Assembly (NCBI RefSeq): GCF_001619985.1
Contig: NW_017264193.1
Coordinates: forward strand, 2,919,726-2,983,725
Direction: 5' to 3'
DNA: 64,000 nt
From: Xylona heveae TC161
Lineage: Eukaryota; Ascomycota; Xylonomycetes; Xylonales; Xylonaceae
Within the stretch, counting starts at the first letter, position 1. Each line of letters opens with the position of its first letter. Shown in pieces: positions 59,270 to 64,000 of this stretch. The notes below the pieces were generated by a model. It saw nothing but the letters and a program-made list of their open reading frames with translations. It was not told the origin of the DNA and did not search any database. The translations under genes and the position numbers were made by a program.

Positions 59270-60393
59270 TCACCCAGTGCCAGTTTGTTTCTTTTCCCTC
59301 TGCTTTTTGACCCACGCTAAGAATAATCCAACGTCCTTGACTACCGCACCGGGTACACCCATTTTCTGCATAGACATTGGCAGCCAGCCTTTCGCATCAC
59401 TAGTAGTGCCCATAATCCACTCAATATCCTTTCGGTCATTGTCGTGTCGCAAAGTAACGCCCTCCACCGAAGCATAAACGCCCAAAATCACCTTCTTTCT
59501 CTTGATACTGGTATCTCCCTCTCGCAAATGCCGATCGTTGCTGTACAATGCTCCAGAAAGTGATCTGATATCCACGGGAATCTGGACCACGAGAAAAGAA
59601 GTGTCTGATGTCTTGGCGGTGACAACAACGACGGAAAACACGCGATTCGCAAGCGGCGCAGGAATGTGATGGGCCATTTCAACAACTATTTATTGTTCGA
59701 CAGCAATTGTCAGACCGTAATTCATGAATTTGCTTGAGCAAGGCTGAGAAGCTCACCTCTCATGTTGACATGCGAATATTTCCCAATATTTTCGGCGGGG
59801 ACATCCCACCGCAATACCTCATACGCGTCATAGACGTCTGGTGTGTACTCCTTTTCGTGCTCGGAATGCTTCTCTAGCAGACCCTCTTCGAATTCTGAAT
59901 ACGAAGCGGCATCGTTCGTGTTGCTGTCATTGGCATGATAGCTCCTGCGTGCGAACCAGGCTTCTTCGGTATTGTCACCAGGAGCTGGTTTCTGTCTGGG
60001 CACCGGTCCGGCAGTCCAGGGCACCTTGGACAGCTCACTCGCGGTAACTGTGCGCGAGAATAGCTGTACTTTGGAAGAAGACGGCGGCGAAGATTTCCAT
60101 GATCGAGCCTTGAACTTCTGATCTATCGACGAAACTAAAGCTGTGCCTTCGTCCAGTGCTGCTGATGTAAACTCGGATAGCGAAGGGCGATTCGAGGCGG
60201 ATGATTCGTCGCCATTGAGCGCTGGATGTGCTGGGAGCGCGCTCAGTGGTAATGGATTAATGCGGAGTAAATTACCCAAATTCGTTGTGCCAGACATTTC
60301 TTTGGCGATTATGGTAGATATGTATGCAGAGTATCTACGGCGTGGTACGATATTCCATGTCTTGATTATCAGGAGACGGTTGGGGGCGATCAT
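59270..60393 (-). CDS. DUF3074 (START-like) domain protein
   Basis: Two exons on the minus strand, 60393-59757 and 59685-59270, give 350 residues; the intron is 71 nt and the split Val codon (G|TT) leads into VEMAHHIPAPLANRVFSVVVV. The N-terminal half contains LFSRTVTASELSKVPWTAG and YDAYEVLRWDVPAENIGKYSHVN. The C-terminal half has GVYASVEGVTLRHDNDRKDIEWIMGTTSDAKGWLPMSMQKMGVPGAVVKDVGLFLAWV. This is the conserved DUF3074 pattern, predicted to fold like START lipid-binding domains. Ligand and role are unknown. The first 32 residues (MIAPNRLLIIKTWNIVPRRRYSAY) are basic and could be a mitochondrial leader; translation may instead begin at the second Met, 60297 (MSGTTNLGNLL). Confidence 0.85.
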
Positions 60394-61302
60394 AGATGAC
60401 TAAAGCGTTGCAATCACCATTACCGTCTAGTGGCTTGTCTTCCAAAGGCACGGTGGTAAATTATGTTGCCTTGAAAATTCTTAATGGGACTTTCTAGAGA
60501 CAAATTCACTTTGACATTCGGAATATGGACAAGGTCCAGCAAAAGTTTTGGATTTTGATTCATCGAAACGTATGATATCAATTCTAACGCGGAGCTTTGA
60601 AGCTCGGGCACGCCGATAGCTTTGCCGTCCCCATTGCCATGTTTTGGTGGTGATTGAAAAAGTTTCTGAGCCAATTCAATTTCTTCCTTCTCAACTTCGA
60701 TTCATTTATAAATAGCTTCGTATAATGAGCATTGTATGCAAAAATGACAAAGAGAGCCTGTAGCAATCACATAATCTTTCAACGGAGATATCGCAATCAG
60801 TAGTACTCCGTAATTCATCGCTGACGTCGATAACGGGGAAAATACGCGAGCCCGATAGGAAGCTCTAATCCTCCGCAGTAGTCTACGTAGCATACAGGTT
60901 GATTCGATCGTGAAGTCCTAATTAGAGCTTCGTGCGAGAATAACAGTAAGTCTTGCTATTGTATCTCTTGACCCTCATTACTTGAGCGTTTGCCTGGAGT
61001 CTTGAAAGGATCCCTCTGCGATGAATGAACTGTGATTTTGTTCGGTCTATGAGGCGAGGAGCTTATTGGCTATATCATCTGATTTGCAATCACTCCATCT
61101 AGTCTGAAGTTGAAACCTATTGAATATATCAATACGAGAGTCATAACATAATCTAACGTGTGGATGTGCAAAGGTTTACTTTGGACGCGCCATCAATGTT
61201 GCCTTGTGCTGCGTATCTTATTTAAGCGTCAAGTCGGCTTCCCCGTTAGGCGGGAACGTCAAGAATAGGAAGGACGACAAACCTCCAGCAACAGACAAAA
61301 AC
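60394..61302. promoter_or_regulatory. Divergent region, DUF3074 / ecm29
   Basis: 909 bp between head-to-head starts, expected to hold both promoters. It contains TACTCCGTA at 60804-60812. No gene or repeat family is recognised. Confidence 0.45.
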
Positions 61303-64000
61303 ATGTCAACATCATCCGAATCGAGCTCCAGCGAAGCTCGAGAGCTGAGGCTTGTTGGAGCTGTCGAGCTCAAAATCGCTCTGGCTGAATCAGATACCTC
61401 GCTGGAAGCGATATTGAAGGTGTACCTTGCACCTCTATTACTCAAGCTTGCCTCTGATCACCTGAGCGTGCGCAACAAGGTGTGTTACTTTTCATGTCTT
61501 CTCTCGAATTTCTATGTGCTCTAGATGTACTCACGCAGACTTTCAGGTCATCTCGGTCTGTCAACATATCAATACGCGCATCACACTGCCGTAAGTACCC
61601 TCAAGCACATATTGATTTAGCCCTTTGCGAAGCTTTCCCCGTGACAAGACACCCTTCTGCATCAGAGATAAATCTGGGGCTGCTCGCTGTTTTCCTCAAT
61701 GGAAAAGCCTTCTGAGTAGAGACTTAGTACTGATCAAGTTTCAGATCTATAAAATTACCGGTAGCCGCGCTCTTGAAGCAATTCAAAGAGAATCCAGCGG
61801 TTCCGCTAATCAGACATTTTGATCTCCATTACATCCAGCAAGGACTTGAGCGGCTACAACCCGCTGATCGCATCGAGATATTCCCCGCCTTGCTCAATGG
61901 CATTTCATCAGATGTAGAAAGTTCGCCAACACATGGCGCGGCACTCTTCAACCTCGTGCTCAGACTTCTGCCATTCTTTACTCTCCCGCCAAGAGGAAGC
62001 AAAGATGACGATGCATTACGAGCTCACCTTGGGTTCTCTGAACGGCCGGAGGATGCTACTTTTCTTGCACTTTGGTTTGGAAAGCTTTTTCTACTTTCTA
62101 TCTCCCGTTCCTCGCTGCAGAACACGTCAGAAACCGACAGACCACGCTGTCCAGGACTTTCAGCCACGGAGTATGACTTTCTTACACTTCAGAGAAAAGC
62201 AGATACTTGGGACGACGCGAGCCCACATGGACTAAATTTAACCCAGTCCAAAATCCTGGCATTGAAGTTTCTAGGAAGTGGCGCTTTTACTGACAAAGAG
62301 CGGTTCTTGCCAGCTCTCTTTGCATCTGCTGACACCAATTCTAATATCTATGAATTCGGCGAAGATTTGACGAAGCGCGCTATACCAAAAATCTCTCTTG
62401 AAGACCGAGTACTGGTAGAGCAGTTGTTTGAAATCTACTTTGGTAGAAGCACGCCGGAACTTGTACCTTCGGTTCGACCAGCTTTGCAAACAAAGATCCT
62501 TTCTCTCCTTGCAAAATCAATAATTGCTACGACTTTCACGGCAAGGATAACGGCTCTCGTGGAGCAGGGTTTGGTGCCACAATCAAATGTTGGCGAACAA
62601 GAATCCGCAATAAGTTCTGGGAGAGAGGGTTCGAAATTGCAAACCGGAATATTCTCATTCGTCACGTGGATTGCCCGAATGGGAAATGCTCAGGACTTGC
62701 GGTCCATATCGGCCCCCATAATTTCAAAACTCAGGGAATTTATAACCGTTCAAGGATGGCCGCGGGCCAACTTTGAAGGCATTCGGTCCCAGAATGAGCT
62801 TAGTCTTCGAGGTTACGCTTATGAGATCATCGGCCTCTTGGCCAAATCAAGTCCGGACACCACACTCCTGGAGGCTGATCTTGATCTTGTAAAGTGGCTT
62901 TTCCAATCACTGAGCGAGGAAGCATCTGGTGGAAATATTGCAGTAAGTGTGGAAGAGGCACTGTCAAGCATCATTGGAGCATTGTCAAAGTCTTTGAATG
63001 ATGAAGTTGCAAACCTTTTACGCGGTCTGCTACTGCACCATATGACCTTGGACGTCGGAGACCCCTCAGACTCTCAAATACGCCGCAGTACAAGGTTCGT
63101 CGCCGTGCGTTTTGCTAATCGGTGCCTGCCTTATAATGACCCAGTCGCACGTTGGATCGACCTGCTTGCAATTGGCGGCCATAAAAATGAGCGAAATGAG
63201 GTTGTCGAGGAAGGAAAAAAGGGCTTGGATGTCTATTGGTACAGAATGAGTCAATCAACGGACCAGGTGCAGATTCCTGTCCCAGGACGAGAGCCTGACT
63301 CAAAATCAAGCTTCCCGCAGTTCTTTAAACTAATCCATCTATTCTTTGTGGAAAATGTGGAGAGGATATGGAAGAGTAACAATGAGCGAACAACGCTGCT
63401 TTCTTCCGCTCTTTCATATTGTCGGAGAACATTGCAAGTTGAAGCTTTCCAGTCCAGAAGCATTCCAGTAATTATAGACGAAGACTGGGAGAGACGGCTG
63501 GATAGTCTCATCGCAACAGATGAGGTTGCACGTGAAAAATTCAAAGATGCTATCGCTTCAATGGACTTTGGTGAGTCAATCTCGGCAGGGAAGAATAGCT
63601 TGACAATCGAAGGTCGACTTTCTCTCGACGAAGCTCTTCGTATCTACATCCAATCAGCATTCAGGGGGTTTGTCGATGGTGAAGCTTTCATTGCTATACA
63701 GTGCGGTGAATATCTCCTCGAAATTTGCAGCTTGAGCCCCAACAAGGTTGTACAAAGTTTGGTTGGCGGCGTGAAAAAACTAGAGGATCCCCTCAAGGCC
63801 AATAATTCGGCCATCCGATCCATGGCAGCTCACGCTTTTGGACTGATTACTTCCCATGACGAATGCTCCATTGCGGACGTATCAATCATGTCAGCCAAAC
63901 TCCTTGAAAGGGCTCAAACCTGGAATGAATCTGTTGGAGCGGAAACGAACAAAGTACACGGAAGTATAGTAGCCCTTGCCTATCTTTTCAGCAGGCTCTT
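61303..64000 (+). CDS. ecm29: Proteasome adaptor and scaffold Ecm29 (5' part; runs past the window end)
   Basis: Ecm29 is a large HEAT-repeat protein that tethers the 20S core to the 19S regulator and tunes proteasome assembly and activity. The visible exons are 61303-61479, 61547-61590 and 61745 to the window edge, with introns of 67 and 154 nt. Exon 1 reads ARELRLVGAVELKIALAESDTSLEAIL, then YLAPLLLKLASDHLSVRNK. The 44-nt exon 2 gives VISVCQHINTRITL, and exon 3 continues SIKLPVAALLKQFKENPAVPLIRHFDL. All are signature N-terminal Ecm29 blocks. EEGKKGLDVYWYRM near 63210 is another. The frame stays open to position 64000, giving about 825 residues, less than half the usual ~1800. The ATG at 61303 is the first in frame. 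The gene is incomplete only because of the window boundary. Confidence 0.92.

Overview
The window looks like chromosomal DNA of a filamentous ascomycete fungus. The genes are intron-bearing but compact. Most introns are about 50-80 nt, with GT donors, CTAAC/CTAAT-type branch sites and AG acceptors. The gene set is core fungal: proteasome scaffold Ecm29, condensin Brn1, kinesin KipA type, type 2 DGAT and phosphomannomutase. Family resemblances, plus a recurrent intergenic TACGGAGTA word, make Eurotiomycetes (Aspergillus/Penicillium/Talaromyces relatives) my best guess. That placement is inference, since no marker gene was compared.

Layout, left to right: eIF3m (+, 386-1845); UMP/CMP kinase Ura6 with a membrane-anchor N-terminus (-, 2719-4026); a 2EXR/F-box-like protein (+, 5009-6181); a tetraspan MARVEL-like membrane protein (-, 6806-8529); a CCDC90/MCUR1-like mitochondrial coiled-coil protein (+, 10999-11940); condensin kleisin Brn1 (-, 12332-15195); an NCLX-like cation/Ca2+ exchanger (+, 15827-19215); phosphomannomutase (+, 19873-20881); a TPR/MYND-like/SET protein with a 26-glycine tract (-, 21789-25354); a FUT8/NodZ-like fucosyltransferase homologue (-, 27018-28891); a Kip2/Tea2/KipA-type kinesin (-, 30889-33889); a CDK7/Kin28-like kinase with a hidden in-frame intron (-, 36714-37955); mitoribosomal mS41 (+, 38433-39161); DGAT2/Dga1 (-, 39601-41043); an STK19-family protein (+, 41696-42984); a 1360-residue unrecognised coiled-coil protein (+, 43832-47993); a C2H2 zinc-finger factor behind a ~3.9 kb gene-free leader region (+, 51877-54006); a zinc alcohol dehydrogenase (+, 57887-59110); a DUF3074 START-like protein (-, 59270-60393); and the 5' part of ECM29 (+, 61303 to beyond the window end).

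There is no biosynthetic cluster, operon, CRISPR array, rRNA, recognisable tRNA or transposon. Several genes sit head to head and may share promoters: brn1/exchanger, CDK7/mS41, DGAT/STK19 and DUF3074/ecm29. Others are tightly convergent: mS41/DGAT and ADH/DUF3074. The gene-free stretches hold simple repeats, the most striking a compound pentanucleotide microsatellite near 55.83-55.99 kb, and short palindromes. I did not find a convincing new multi-gene system. The most useful observations are gene-model corrections (the CDK7 intron, the Ura6 membrane exon, the extra first exon of the 1360-residue protein), unusual family members (the fungal FUT8/NodZ-like protein, the SET protein with a glycine tail) and the structured region upstream of the zinc-finger gene. 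All exon joins were worked out by hand from splice sites and family conservation, and each gives an intact reading frame.
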